The notes under the pieces are model-generated. The model ran no database searches. It saw only the letters and a program-made list of their open reading frames with translations, and was not told where the DNA came from. This document shows positions 32,023 through 39,354 of a DNA stretch of 64,000 nucleotides, in pieces. The translations under genes were made by a program, and so were the position numbers. Source of the stretch: a virus; IMG/VR virus record IMGVR_UViG_3300024505_000146, positions 1-64,000 of that record, one strand, 5' to 3'. The number at the start of each line of letters is the position of its first letter. The stretch's first letter is position 1.

Positions 32023-32394
32023 TTATTTTTTGGTAACAAATGGTTCTAATACTGGAGGAGTCCAACCGAGCGGTTTAAGTACTTTTCCGTCTTCACGCTT
32101 GCGAACCTTGCCAGTTTCTTTGTCGATCTTGGCAAAGTTAGTTTTCATAACTTCTTTCCAAGCACCTTCGGCATCTGCTCCCATACTATGTATAGCACCG
32201 ATGGTAACAACCAAAATATCAATTAAGGCATCCAATTGTTCAACATCATCATTGGCGGCAACTGCAAGTTGAAGTTCTTTATATTCTTCTTCAATTAATT
32301 TTAAGTACATGTCATATTGTGAAAAGTCGTAATCATCTACGCTTTGGTCACAAGCAACCATGAATTTTTCTTGATCTCGAAATGGGTTTGTCAT
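32023..32394 (-). CDS. MazG-like nucleotide pyrophosphohydrolase
   Basis: 123 residues. LIEEEYKELQLAVAANDDVE and LDALIDILVVTIGAIHSMG give the EExxE...ExxD metal-binding pattern of the all-alpha NTP pyrophosphatase (MazG/HisE) superfamily. It probably cleaves (d)NTPs to monophosphates. Phage MazG-like proteins are thought to adjust nucleotide pools or alarmones; which one applies here is unknown. It overlaps the GroES-like gene by 4 bp. Confidence 0.8.
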   Translation of the reverse strand: MTNPFRDQEKFMVACDQSVDDYDFSQYDMYLKLIEEEYKELQLAVAANDDVEQLDALIDILVVTIGAIHSMGADAEGAWKEVMKTNFAKIDKETGKVRKREDGKVLKPLGWTPPVLEPFVTKK

Positions 32395-32735
32395 AGGTGT
32401 CCAATAATCATGTCTTTAGGTTCTTCGTCGTCCCACATCATAACTGCTTCGTTATCAATCATACGAATAGTAATTTCTTCACCGCTTTCATTTTCGTACT
32501 TGATACCTCTAGTCCATCGTCCGTGTTCAACTAATATCCAATCACCGACTCCGTATTCTTCATCGTGTTCTGGACCAACAGCAAATACCTTAGCCCATCT
32601 TGGATGGATGCCGCGATCCTTGCCGTCATCGCTTTGAATGATGATACCGCTTTGCGTTTTAGTATCACCGAAATCCATATCTGTTACAATGACTTTGTCA
32701 TGTAACGGTCTAATGGTTCCTTTAACTACCGCCAT
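32391..32735 (-). CDS. GroES-like co-chaperonin (gp31-like)
   Basis: 114 residues. IRPLHDKVIVTDMDFGDTKT is the GroES N-terminal strand (IRPLHDRVIV), followed by a mobile-loop-like stretch and SGIIIQ. KVFAVGPEHDEEYGVGDWIL corresponds to the VLAVG...GD.V region. T4 gp31 replaces GroES to allow folding of the large capsid protein by host GroEL; the same role is likely here. Confidence 0.85.
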   Translation of the reverse strand: MAVVKGTIRPLHDKVIVTDMDFGDTKTQSGIIIQSDDGKDRGIHPRWAKVFAVGPEHDEEYGVGDWILVEHGRWTRGIKYENESGEEITIRMIDNEAVMMWDDEEPKDMIIGHL

Positions 32736-32738
32736 TTA

Positions 32739-32963
32739 TTATTCCTTTTCTTGTGGTAATTCGGATTGTTCGTAAAAGTCTTTTAGAATATCTTCACGTT
32801 TGCGAAGAATTTGACCACCAGGTCCTAGTTCGTCTCCGCGGGCATTAACACGAGCATTACCTACTGCTGGAGTTAATTCGTTGCGTTGACGCAATAGATC
32901 CATATCTACAGTTCTACCGTTGGCTGTACGATAAACTTTCTTTGGTGCTGGTTTCATGGGCAT
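32739..32963 (-). CDS. Small conserved-looking protein, unknown
   Basis: 74 residues with a strong AGGAGG site. The core TVDMDLLRQRNELTPAVGNA followed by RVNARGDELGPGG looks conserved and I recall similar proteins in cyanophages and pelagiphages, but no function is known to me. The N-terminus is basic and Pro-rich. Confidence 0.65.
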   Translation of the reverse strand: MPMKPAPKKVYRTANGRTVDMDLLRQRNELTPAVGNARVNARGDELGPGGQILRKREDILKDFYEQSELPQEKE

Positions 32964-32989
32964 TTTAATGTCCTCCTTAATATATGTAC

Positions 32990-33496
32990 TTATCTCAGGA
33001 ATTCGCGCCAGTCTAAATTATATTTCAAACTGTCAATTTTATGTACACCAATTAAGTATAGTACATAACTGGCTACGCTACTTCCTCTTCCTACACCCCA
33101 AACTATACCTTCCTTACGACAAGTATCTACAAAGTATTTTAGCCAGCGTAGTAGATCCAGCATATTTCTTTCTCTATACTCTTGTAATTCTTCTATTAGT
33201 CTTTGGTAGTTTTCTTTAGGACATTCGTTAACAAGGAACCCTTCAATGTCCATTTGTTTGTATTCCTCAGGCATATTCCAATTACTCTGCATTAAGGAAT
33301 CAAACTCTGTTTTAGAAAGTTGTGGTTCTTGATATTCTCGTATTTTTACAGATTCAGTATGTAGATTAAACTGCTTAACGTCTGTATCGTCAGGCTCTGC
33401 CAAAATATTAGGCAAGACATCCAATTTACCTTGGTAAATTAAATCAAAGATGTCTTTGGCTGAATATACTGGAATACCTAAATTATCAATCCTCAT
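32990..33496 (-). CDS. Stand-alone DNA polymerase III alpha (DnaE)-like fragment
   Basis: 168 residues. The C-terminal third (IVWGVGRGSSVASYVLYLIG, then LKYNLDWREFLR) matches the DnaE GxGRGSGAGSLVAYxLGITxxDPLKY...FERFL segment, part of the C-family polymerase palm. The protein ends just where DnaE continues to the catalytic PDIDxDF motif, so it cannot polymerise alone. The N-terminal part (DIFDLIYQGKLDVLPNIL) is not PHP-like. Relatives exist in other T4-like aquatic phages, to my recollection. It has its own sigma-70 promoter, and the ATG is six bases after the -10 box. Confidence 0.75.
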   Translation of the reverse strand: MRIDNLGIPVYSAKDIFDLIYQGKLDVLPNILAEPDDTDVKQFNLHTESVKIREYQEPQLSKTEFDSLMQSNWNMPEEYKQMDIEGFLVNECPKENYQRLIEELQEYRERNMLDLLRWLKYFVDTCRKEGIVWGVGRGSSVASYVLYLIGVHKIDSLKYNLDWREFLR

Positions 33497-33502
33497 GCAA
33501 GT

Positions 33503-33531
33503 ATTTTAACTTACATTAATGAGGCTGTCAA
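33503..33531 (-). promoter_or_regulatory. Sigma-70-type promoter for the DnaE-like/GroES operon
   Basis: TTGACA (33526-33531), 17-bp spacer, TAAAAT (33503-33508) on the minus strand. The ATG at 33496 is six bases after the -10 box. The promoter overlaps the last codons of the gene at 33506. Confidence 0.85.
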
Positions 33532-33739
33532 GATCTGTGTCTCGTTTTTGGTATTGTTCTTCCCAGAGTTTTTGTCTGCGAATGTTTAGTTCTGCTTTAT
33601 ACATGTCCAACAACATAATAATCTGCTGTTGAACTCCAGAGTTACTAGCGGCCATGAAATATCTTCTACTAAGATCTTGGATCTTAGTTTCAAGTTCCAC
33701 ATCCTTTAGTTTGGAAAAATCTTCTGCTAGTGGGTGCAT
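33506..33739 (-). CDS. Small helical protein, unknown
   Basis: 77 residues, predicted to be two long helices (KDVELETKIQDLSRRYFMAA and QQQIIMLLDMYKAELNIRRQ), possibly a coiled coil. It starts at the stop of the tail gene upstream (1-bp overlap), so it belongs to the late tail operon. I recall similar small proteins next to tail genes in T4-like phages; function unknown. Confidence 0.65.
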   Translation of the reverse strand: MHPLAEDFSKLKDVELETKIQDLSRRYFMAASNSGVQQQIIMLLDMYKAELNIRRQKLWEEQYQKRDTDLDSLINVS

Positions 33740-34320
33740 TATAGTGCTGTAAAGTTACCTAAGTATCTTCCAAATACGTTTACGCCACCATCGTAAGTCC
33801 AGAATTCAAAAATCTTTGGACTTGTCGAACTAGTAACGCTTTGTGTACCGGGCCATCCTGATTCTACATAGAAGTCACCAATGGATTCTGTGTTAAAGGA
33901 AAAGAATTGTTCTGTACCATTTCCATATAAATGAACTCTAATAACAGCCAATGTTCCGCTTGCTGGTAAGTCAGAGAATGTAAGTTCTAAAGGACTTCCT
34001 GCGTCAGGATCTGTTGCAGCCAATGTGTACACATGATATGCTCCGCTGGTAAAACTTACGTTTTGACTAGCAACAATGTTGCCACCTGCATTAAATTCGA
34101 AACTGGCACCTTTTAGGTTTGCATTAGCAATGGTGTTTCCGCTAAGATCTGTTTCTGGACTAGAAATGTCTAGTCTAGATGCTTGTAAATCTTGAATGTC
34201 AGACTTGGCCTGAATTAGCGTATCTTTAATTGCTGAGAAGTTATCACGGAAGCCTTGGCTTTCGTTGTCTACGCCCGCTACTGGGAACGCTTCATCTATT
34301 TGGGTCTCGCGGTATGTCAT
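33739..34320 (-). CDS. Tail-fibre-associated virion protein
   Basis: 193 residues. The N-terminal segment DEAFPVAGVDNESQGFRDNF, then SAIKDTL, is a phage fibre N-terminal motif related to the GDGTGDSIREAFRKTNENF-type starts of the fibre proteins upstream. A helical bundle (residues 30-50) is followed by beta-rich sequence. A GATAAATA late promoter precedes it. Probably a short fibre or decoration. Confidence 0.7.
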   Translation of the reverse strand: MTYRETQIDEAFPVAGVDNESQGFRDNFSAIKDTLIQAKSDIQDLQASRLDISSPETDLSGNTIANANLKGASFEFNAGGNIVASQNVSFTSGAYHVYTLAATDPDAGSPLELTFSDLPASGTLAVIRVHLYGNGTEQFFSFNTESIGDFYVESGWPGTQSVTSSTSPKIFEFWTYDGGVNVFGRYLGNFTAL

Positions 34321-34343
34321 TTTACTGGGTATCCTTTATTTGA

Positions 34344-34351
34344 TATTTATC
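34344..34351 (-). promoter_or_regulatory. T4-type late promoter (GATAAATA)
   Basis: GATAAATA on the minus strand, 23 bp before the ATG at 34320. Confidence 0.65.
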
Positions 34352-37300
34352 ATATGTTATAACGTGCATCGGAGAATTTTAGGTATTTTTCCTGCACATC
34401 GTTGATGTCAGAATCTATGATAAATCTGTCAATTTCAAAATCTAACTGATTAAAATCAAAGTTTCTGTTAATAATGTTGTCTAAAATATACTGTCCCTCG
34501 CCAGGTTTACAGTAGCATAGAGGTACTGCTTTAACAAATCCTGTAGCCGCAGTTCTAGCATCCTGTGGAGTAGTCATCCAAAGTGGCAGGAATTCATTTT
34601 CAGTTAATCCTACTTCTGAGATATTTGCTCTAACATTTTTAATACTGCTAGGGTAAACATATTCTGTATCATTGCCACTGACCATAACATTTGCTGTATC
34701 GATAGTCACAGGTGTCGACATAGGACTAAATCTGTCAAATGCTTGTTCATTTAGTTTGCCATTAATGTATGTACTTCCGTAGGTAACAGTTCCGTTACCG
34801 TCAACAGTTCCTAGGGAACCGTCCACTGGATTACGTCTTGCTTGATTAATTTTTGTTGGGCTGTTTACACCTCTGTCCAACTTAATTCTGCTGGCCGCAG
34901 ATTTATTAGCAATTTCATAATCATCTAATATTTCAAGATAAATCACTTCATAGACAATGTCGTTAGTGCCCTGTACTTTAGCAATGGCCTTTTTAAGATT
35001 ACCAATTCTGTAACGTTTACGTCGAATGTTCTTTGATATGGCAGCAATATATTCTGGCATTGCTTTACTCTCAATTCCAGCATAGATTAACATTTTTAAT
35101 TCTGTCTGTAATCCGTAATTAGGATCGCCTAAGCGATAAATTTTTTCTGGAGTAAACACAGTTGTGTCATTGATAAAGTTATAAAACAATTCTCTCTTTG
35201 ATTGTTTAGGCAAAGGTTTGGTATAGATATTACTATACAGAGTTAGTGTACCTTCGCTGATTGTAATTATAAATTCTTTACTTACTGAACTATATCTAAA
35301 TTGATCCTGTGCATTAACAACAAATCTATAAGAACGATCTACGGTTAATAAGTCACCGTCGAATGTGGTATCGCCACCGTCGAATAATGTAAATCCTGAA
35401 ATGCTGTTAGCACGGAACTGATTAATTTTTCCTTCAATAATACCAGATGATTTTAATGTAAGTCCTTCAGGCAATCTTCCGTCTACTAATGTGTATCTTA
35501 ATTTAGCATTAGGCACGGTTGTAGTTGCTTCCACATAAAAGTTACTTGGGAAACTTGGTTTAATTGATCCTAGTATTCTATCTGTTGTAAATTGAATTAC
35601 AGAATCTACTTCGCCTAAGATAGCAATAGTAAATGTCTTCGGAGCAATCTGTGTTGAAAACTCACTAACTGATTGGTTATATGTTTTTCTAATAATTAAT
35701 CCGTCTGTTACATTAGTTAATAATGCATCGGATAGTTTAAGTGTAGCCATTGTTCCGCCTAGCACAGTATTACTAATATATTCAGTCATAGTATAGATAC
35801 TAGGACCAATACGGATAACGTCTCCTATTAGTAAGCCAACATCTTCTTCTGGTAAAGGCAGTATCTTTAAGAAAGTTTGACCAATAGGTGCATCGTCTGC
35901 TACTACAATAGCGACTTCAACTTCTGTTAAATTTTCTTTGTCGTACTTAATGGCATTAACTGTAAATTTAAACTCTTTAGTAATTGCTGGCTGATACGGT
36001 GCAAATCCAAATACTTCAGCAGTATCGGAATCAATATATAAGCCGTCAGGCAATACGCTTGGAGTCAAATCGTCATTGAGTGCGGCTAATTCATATCTTA
36101 CAGGACCAACTTCTGGATTAGGATCGAAAACATCCAATAAAATAGTTACATAATTGTTGGCTCTTCTTAGGCCAAGGTTGGCGGCACTTAACCATATTGG
36201 TGCTCTTAAGTATGTAGAGTCTGCCGTGTAAGCACCGTTACCAACTTGTAAAAGTGTATTGTCGGTTCTTAAGAAGTCATCGCCTACTACATAAATTCTA
36301 AATCTTCTTCTAGCAACAGATTCACCATCGCTGACTGTAACAATAAATTCGTAATTTCGATTTAGTTTTCTAGGAGTAACAACATTTAAATAATCTTCTT
36401 CTCCTATGTTAGGACGCTTACCAAAGTCATAGGCATAGGCATCATACAAGTTTGTATCATAGAATCCTGTACGTGCTGTTACGTCTAGGGCAAGGATAGG
36501 ATCGATAATACCAGTAATTCTTCCTGTGCTACTCATAGACAGACCTGGGGGAAGTTCTCCATCGCCGTCACCGATAAAATATTCCAAAGTATCTGTTGAT
36601 GACAAATCTGTATCTGTTGCTTCTAATTGAAAATCTACAGGTGTATTATCTAACACAAATGTTAACGGATCTTTAATTAATGTAACAGTACCAGAAACAG
36701 TTTGTGAACCTAGGTCGCCACCAAGTTTATTAAAGGTAATTGTAGTAGAAATTCTTGTTAGATATTCTTCGTACTGTTCTCCGTCTAAAGGCAATGGTTG
36801 TAGCACTTCTACATTGGCAGCGTTGAATGCCGCAACGTTGGTAGCAATAGTTACAATATTTCCAAATACAAAGTTGTGAGCGGATGCAGTAGTTATAGTA
36901 ACAAGGTTACTTTGACGTTTGGCGCTAACAACTGCCGACACCCTAGTTGTGACTGGACCGACTGGTAGTAATCCGGTATCTTCTGTGAAAACTTGATAAT
37001 ATGTACTGTTTGGAGGAGTCACTCCTGAAACAGTAGTTGTAGTTCTGTATAGTGTACTTTCGTTAGACACAGTATGTCTAATAACAGTATCTGGGATATA
37101 AGTTGCTTCTGGATCAAAATCGTAGATTTGAATGTCTGGATTTGGACCAGGAGTGATCCATACAGGTGCGTCTGGACCTGCAATGGTCATTGTAAATGTT
37201 CTGTCGGAAATTTCTGTACCGTTAGATGCACGGATTACAAATGTAGATGTTGTGTTAGTAGAAACTTCTAAAGGAGAGCCCTTGATAACCCAAGTGCTTA

Positions 37301-37472
37301 AATTTGTATCGTAGGCGACTCGTAGCCCGCTGGGCAAATTGCCTGCGATAACTGAAAATGTTACTCCGGTTAAGTCTGCGCTTGGAATTATAGGCAGAGG
37401 TATAGTCTGGGTCTGTCGTTCGTTGTAAGTATTAAAACTGTATCCAGACGGTTGATTCCATATATTAAGCAT
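34350..37472 (-). CDS. Large Ig-like-domain adhesin / tail fibre protein
   Basis: 1,040 residues, beta-rich. Several segments have the putative-Ig (He_PIG) pattern, in which a loose 'lPxGL' phrase sits in a cadherin-like fold: VIAGNLPSGLRV, DGELPPGLSMSSTGRITGII, DGRLPEGLTLKSSGIIEGKI and LTPSVLPDGLYIDSDTAEVF. Each is followed by a RTFTMTI- or RRFRIYV-like strand. The C-terminal 250 residues are a different, mixed domain (IRRKRYRIGNLKKAIAKV). It is a likely receptor-binding or fibre-linking protein. Late promoter at 37492. Confidence 0.8.
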   Translation of the reverse strand: MLNIWNQPSGYSFNTYNERQTQTIPLPIIPSADLTGVTFSVIAGNLPSGLRVAYDTNLSTWVIKGSPLEVSTNTTSTFVIRASNGTEISDRTFTMTIAGPDAPVWITPGPNPDIQIYDFDPEATYIPDTVIRHTVSNESTLYRTTTTVSGVTPPNSTYYQVFTEDTGLLPVGPVTTRVSAVVSAKRQSNLVTITTASAHNFVFGNIVTIATNVAAFNAANVEVLQPLPLDGEQYEEYLTRISTTITFNKLGGDLGSQTVSGTVTLIKDPLTFVLDNTPVDFQLEATDTDLSSTDTLEYFIGDGDGELPPGLSMSSTGRITGIIDPILALDVTARTGFYDTNLYDAYAYDFGKRPNIGEEDYLNVVTPRKLNRNYEFIVTVSDGESVARRRFRIYVVGDDFLRTDNTLLQVGNGAYTADSTYLRAPIWLSAANLGLRRANNYVTILLDVFDPNPEVGPVRYELAALNDDLTPSVLPDGLYIDSDTAEVFGFAPYQPAITKEFKFTVNAIKYDKENLTEVEVAIVVADDAPIGQTFLKILPLPEEDVGLLIGDVIRIGPSIYTMTEYISNTVLGGTMATLKLSDALLTNVTDGLIIRKTYNQSVSEFSTQIAPKTFTIAILGEVDSVIQFTTDRILGSIKPSFPSNFYVEATTTVPNAKLRYTLVDGRLPEGLTLKSSGIIEGKINQFRANSISGFTLFDGGDTTFDGDLLTVDRSYRFVVNAQDQFRYSSVSKEFIITISEGTLTLYSNIYTKPLPKQSKRELFYNFINDTTVFTPEKIYRLGDPNYGLQTELKMLIYAGIESKAMPEYIAAISKNIRRKRYRIGNLKKAIAKVQGTNDIVYEVIYLEILDDYEIANKSAASRIKLDRGVNSPTKINQARRNPVDGSLGTVDGNGTVTYGSTYINGKLNEQAFDRFSPMSTPVTIDTANVMVSGNDTEYVYPSSIKNVRANISEVGLTENEFLPLWMTTPQDARTAATGFVKAVPLCYCKPGEGQYILDNIINRNFDFNQLDFEIDRFIIDSDINDVQEKYLKFSDARYNI

Positions 37473-37491
37473 TGTTTAATCCCCGATACTG

Positions 37492-37499
37492 TATTTATC
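37492..37499 (-). promoter_or_regulatory. T4-type late promoter (GATAAATA)
   Basis: GATAAATAC on the minus strand, 19 bp before the ATG at 37472. Confidence 0.65.
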
Positions 37500-37520
37500 G
37501 GTACCGGGAAATTAAATTTA

Positions 37521-38750
37521 TTACCAAGTACCGCCAGTAAATGCTACTCTGACCCAAATATCGGCTGCGCCGGTTGTATAATCTGCAATACAGCGATAAA
37601 TGTACGAATTTGTAATAATAACAGTTCCGGCAGCATCTCCAGATGCGCCCTTAGATGAAGTAGGTGCAGTGGCTGTACTTAATATTAAAGAATCGTTAAG
37701 TACAAAATTTCCGCTTACTAGTACACCGTCTCCGTCAAAACTTAGGGGAATTAGGTCATATGAGCTGGTTCCAGTATTGTAAACTTTAAAGTTTAAACCA
37801 GGACTTAGTGCAGGAATTAAGTTGGACTGTGTATATGCTTCTAACTTAACTAACTGCTCAGTTGTTGTACCGTTGTTTACTTTAAACTCCATAGCAGAGC
37901 CAGATCCTAGCAAATCTAATGCGCGACCATTAATTTCTAATGCTATAGGACGAGCGCCTGAAGTTGAAGTATCAGTAACCTTTAATAATGTAGGGCTACC
38001 AGCAGTTGCATTAAACGTACCGACGCCAGTAACTGTTACATTTCCAAATGTAGAAGCACCTGTTACATCGATACCGTTTGAAAAATTAGTGTTAGGAGTT
38101 ACAGTTAAATCCCCAGAAGTAGTAGTAATGGAACTTGTAACAACACCACCAGTAAAACTAGAACCAGTAATAGCGCCGCTAACAGCAAGACTAGTCAGCG
38201 TACCAACGCTGGTAATGTTTGTCTGTGCGGCAGTTAATACTGTTCCTGTTAAATTGCCTGATACATTACCAGTTACATTGCCTGATACATTACCAGTTAC
38301 ATTGCCTGTAAACGTACCTTTAACAACTTCTGCTGGAATTCTTCCGTTACCCGAATCAACAAGGAGAGTTGAGTCGCTTGCAAATACATTACCTTCAAGC
38401 CACCCATTAAAACCATTAGCATTAACTAGACCAGTAACATTCACGTTACCAACATAAGGAGTAGATGTTAAGTTAACAGCGGCACTAAAACTACCAATAT
38501 TGTTGCCATCGTCAACATATGAAAAGTTTATATTTGTGTGTGTACCTGTTGCAAATACTGCCGCAACTGCATCTCTTGCGTTTTCGTCTGAAAACGCAGT
38601 TACTGATTTGCCACCGGCTGTTCCGTCGATGCCGTTGGTACTGTCGCCTACATACACTTGCTGAAGTGTTGTATCATAAATTAGTTCGCCTTCGAGGAAT
38701 TTTCTTGCGGTTCTCTCAGCGGTTGTTCCTCTACGGATTTGTAATGCCAT
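37521..38750 (-). CDS. Tail fibre protein
   Basis: 409 residues. MALQIRRGTTAERTARKFLE followed by GELIYDTTLQQVYVGD is the N-terminus of many T4-like aquatic phage fibres. Residues 140-190 form Gly/Asn/Val/Thr repeats (TGNVTGNVSGNVTGNVSGNL), likely a triple-stranded beta-helix shaft, and the C-terminal part ends with IYRCIADYTTGAADIWVRVA, a tip-like sequence. A strong ribosome binding site (GGAGAG) precedes the ATG. Confidence 0.85.
   Translation of the reverse strand: MALQIRRGTTAERTARKFLEGELIYDTTLQQVYVGDSTNGIDGTAGGKSVTAFSDENARDAVAAVFATGTHTNINFSYVDDGNNIGSFSAAVNLTSTPYVGNVNVTGLVNANGFNGWLEGNVFASDSTLLVDSGNGRIPAEVVKGTFTGNVTGNVSGNVTGNVSGNLTGTVLTAAQTNITSVGTLTSLAVSGAITGSSFTGGVVTSSITTTSGDLTVTPNTNFSNGIDVTGASTFGNVTVTGVGTFNATAGSPTLLKVTDTSTSGARPIALEINGRALDLLGSGSAMEFKVNNGTTTEQLVKLEAYTQSNLIPALSPGLNFKVYNTGTSSYDLIPLSFDGDGVLVSGNFVLNDSLILSTATAPTSSKGASGDAAGTVIITNSYIYRCIADYTTGAADIWVRVAFTGGTW
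38257..38304. repeat. 24-bp direct repeat, two exact copies, in a fibre shaft
   Basis: Two exact adjacent 24-bp units (38257-38280 and 38281-38304), plus degenerate part-copies either side, encode the repeating T-G-N-V-S-G-N-V shaft. Exact DNA identity, not just protein similarity, suggests recent slippage or recombination that changes shaft length. Confidence 0.85.
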
Positions 38751-38762
38751 TCTATTCTCTCC

Positions 38763-39344
38763 TTATGCTATGGGTCCAGCGTCTATACTTATAGGGCTCG
38801 GGTCGGTAAACGTGCCCATGTCCGTTCCAATTTCATTTAACAAATAAGTAATTGGATCGTAGTACGTAGGTGCAATGGGTCCATAGTCAAATGTATTTAC
38901 CTGTCTATCTAAAAGTGTTACATCAACAAACGGGTTTTGAGTTGCAGTTCCGCCGTTTCTAATTAAACCTACAACATTTCCAGTTAAAGTGCCAGAAAAT
39001 GTAGTGGCTGTAACAGTACTAATGTTATTAATAGCCTGCCCATTAAAGTCAACTGTAGCCGTTGGATGTAAATCTAACTGCAACACATCTCCTACTAATT
39101 GTAATCTTAGTGGTCCTAGCGCATCTAGTTTTCTAAGTTCTAGATTGCTGTCTGCGTTCTTTTGTTTAAAAACACCTAGTCCTGAAGTGCCTATATTTTC
39201 AGCACTAACTGGAGCATAACCGTTGTTGTACAGATATTCAAAGTTAGTTTTAACTTTTTCAAAGGCTGTACGCAGGTCGTCCCCAGTACCGTCGTTGACG
39301 ACATTTCCTAGGTTAATCTCTTGTAAATCATCATATAATGCCAT
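38763..39344 (-). CDS. Short fibre / tail protein
   Basis: 193 residues from the ATG at 39344 (AAGGAAAATAAC before it); an earlier start at 39380 would enter the large fibre gene. The N-terminus has DLQEINLGNVVNDGTGDDLR then TAFEKVKTNFEYLYNNG, the same attachment motif as the giant fibre gene (DIGVSGNDGTGDSIREAFRK), so both probably attach to the same virion structure. The middle contains a short ATTFSGTLTGNVVG shaft repeat. Confidence 0.75.
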   Translation of the reverse strand: MALYDDLQEINLGNVVNDGTGDDLRTAFEKVKTNFEYLYNNGYAPVSAENIGTSGLGVFKQKNADSNLELRKLDALGPLRLQLVGDVLQLDLHPTATVDFNGQAINNISTVTATTFSGTLTGNVVGLIRNGGTATQNPFVDVTLLDRQVNTFDYGPIAPTYYDPITYLLNEIGTDMGTFTDPSPISIDAGPIA

Positions 39345-39354
39345 GTTATTTTCC

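Noticed and set aside
31976-32065. Longer N-terminus for the zinc-finger protein
   Set aside because: It crosses the terminator and promoter.
38257-38304. Short tandem repeats that could suggest a CRISPR array
   Set aside because: Units are adjacent without spacers and lie in frame in a fibre gene.
37822-38457. Plus-strand 211-codon frame opposite a fibre gene
   Set aside because: Antisense shadow of repeated shaft codons; no start signal and composition follows the real gene.
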